A stretch of 27,665 bases of DNA from Fusarium oxysporum f. sp. lycopersici 4287 (Eukaryota > Ascomycota > Sordariomycetes > Hypocreales > Nectriaceae): assembly GCF_000149955.1 (NCBI RefSeq), contig NW_017264864.1, forward strand, positions 1-27,665, written 5' to 3'. Position 1 is the first letter of the stretch. Every line of letters starts with the position of its first letter. The notes beneath the pieces were generated by a model. That model made no database searches. It was not told where the DNA came from and was given only the letters and a program-made list of their open reading frames with translations. Positions 27,439-27,665 of this stretch are shown here, one piece after another. The translations under genes were made by a program, and so were the position numbers.

Positions 27439-27665
27439 GTCCACTTTGAAGGAACAACTTTCACCTATTCTAGGGTCGGCAATAGAGGCTGCGTGAACCG
27501 GCCTCAAGTACTGGGCTTTATAAATTTTCTTCGGATTCCGACAGCCGGGGGACACTGAGATTGCCGGCGTGATCGTTTTCATTCCGCTCGTGAATCAAGG
27601 AGTGTATAAAAGGTTCGTCGGAGTTTGGAAGTATAAGGGCTTCAGGGGTGATTAAAGAAACTGAT
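27439..27665. other. Right edge, no gene seen
   Basis: No ORF of note lies here. A TATA-like TATAAAAG at 27605-27612 on the plus strand could belong to a promoter of a gene beyond the window, but nothing downstream is available to test that. Confidence 0.35.
27605..27612 (+). promoter_or_regulatory. TATA-like box
   Basis: TATAAAAG in otherwise GC-balanced sequence near the right end of the window. It has the form of a strong eukaryotic TATA box, but single matches occur by chance and no transcript start or gene can be seen. Confidence 0.25.

Overview
This window looks like transposon-rich, gene-poor DNA from a filamentous ascomycete (Pezizomycotina). The reasons are the Ty1/copia elements with short LTRs, a hAT transposase with a BED-type zinc finger, a CryptonF-like relic combining Ndc10-type and GCR1_C regions, short TA-flanked foldback elements, and a decayed BAH-domain gene of a type I know from fungi. 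I see no convincing intact host gene. Nearly all recognisable coding capacity belongs to mobile elements.

Layout. 1-657 holds nothing I can name. 658-4119 is copia element 1 on the minus strand: a 3' LTR plus integrase, reverse transcriptase and RNase H. Its 5' part is missing because copia element 2 abuts it. Element 2 (4120-9315, plus strand) is full length with near-identical LTRs, gag and pol. 9316-13428 is mostly non-coding, with a hairpin, a 9-bp microsatellite, a BAH-domain relic on the minus strand and a 13-bp minisatellite. A solo LTR of the element 1 family sits at 13429-13607 inside a perfect 5-bp target duplication. 13608-15999 has an in-frame 27-bp repeat and one weak spliced ORF. 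16000-19172 is a hAT-derived region around a 757-base assembly gap. At its left a transposase C-terminus runs on the plus strand. At its right the N-terminal and central parts run on the minus strand with three in-frame stops. 19174-20244 is the CryptonF-like relic with three Trp-to-amber changes. Then come a solo LTR (20664-20808), a TA-type MITE (20862-21301), full-length copia element 3 on the minus strand (21323-26866), and another foldback MITE (27065-27436).

How the parts work together. Elements 2 and 3 share one expression plan: gag and pol lie in the same frame, separated by a single UGA followed by CU, which suggests programmed stop-codon readthrough. Both also share a primer-binding site just inside the 5' LTR that matches the 5' half of a tRNA-Lys(CUU) cut after nucleotide 39, as copia does with initiator tRNA. 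All three elements share an 11-nt polypurine tract abutting the 3' LTR. The copia ORFs are intact, while the hAT and Crypton relics carry C-to-T type nonsense changes. That suggests the older elements passed through a RIP-like process that the copia copies escaped.
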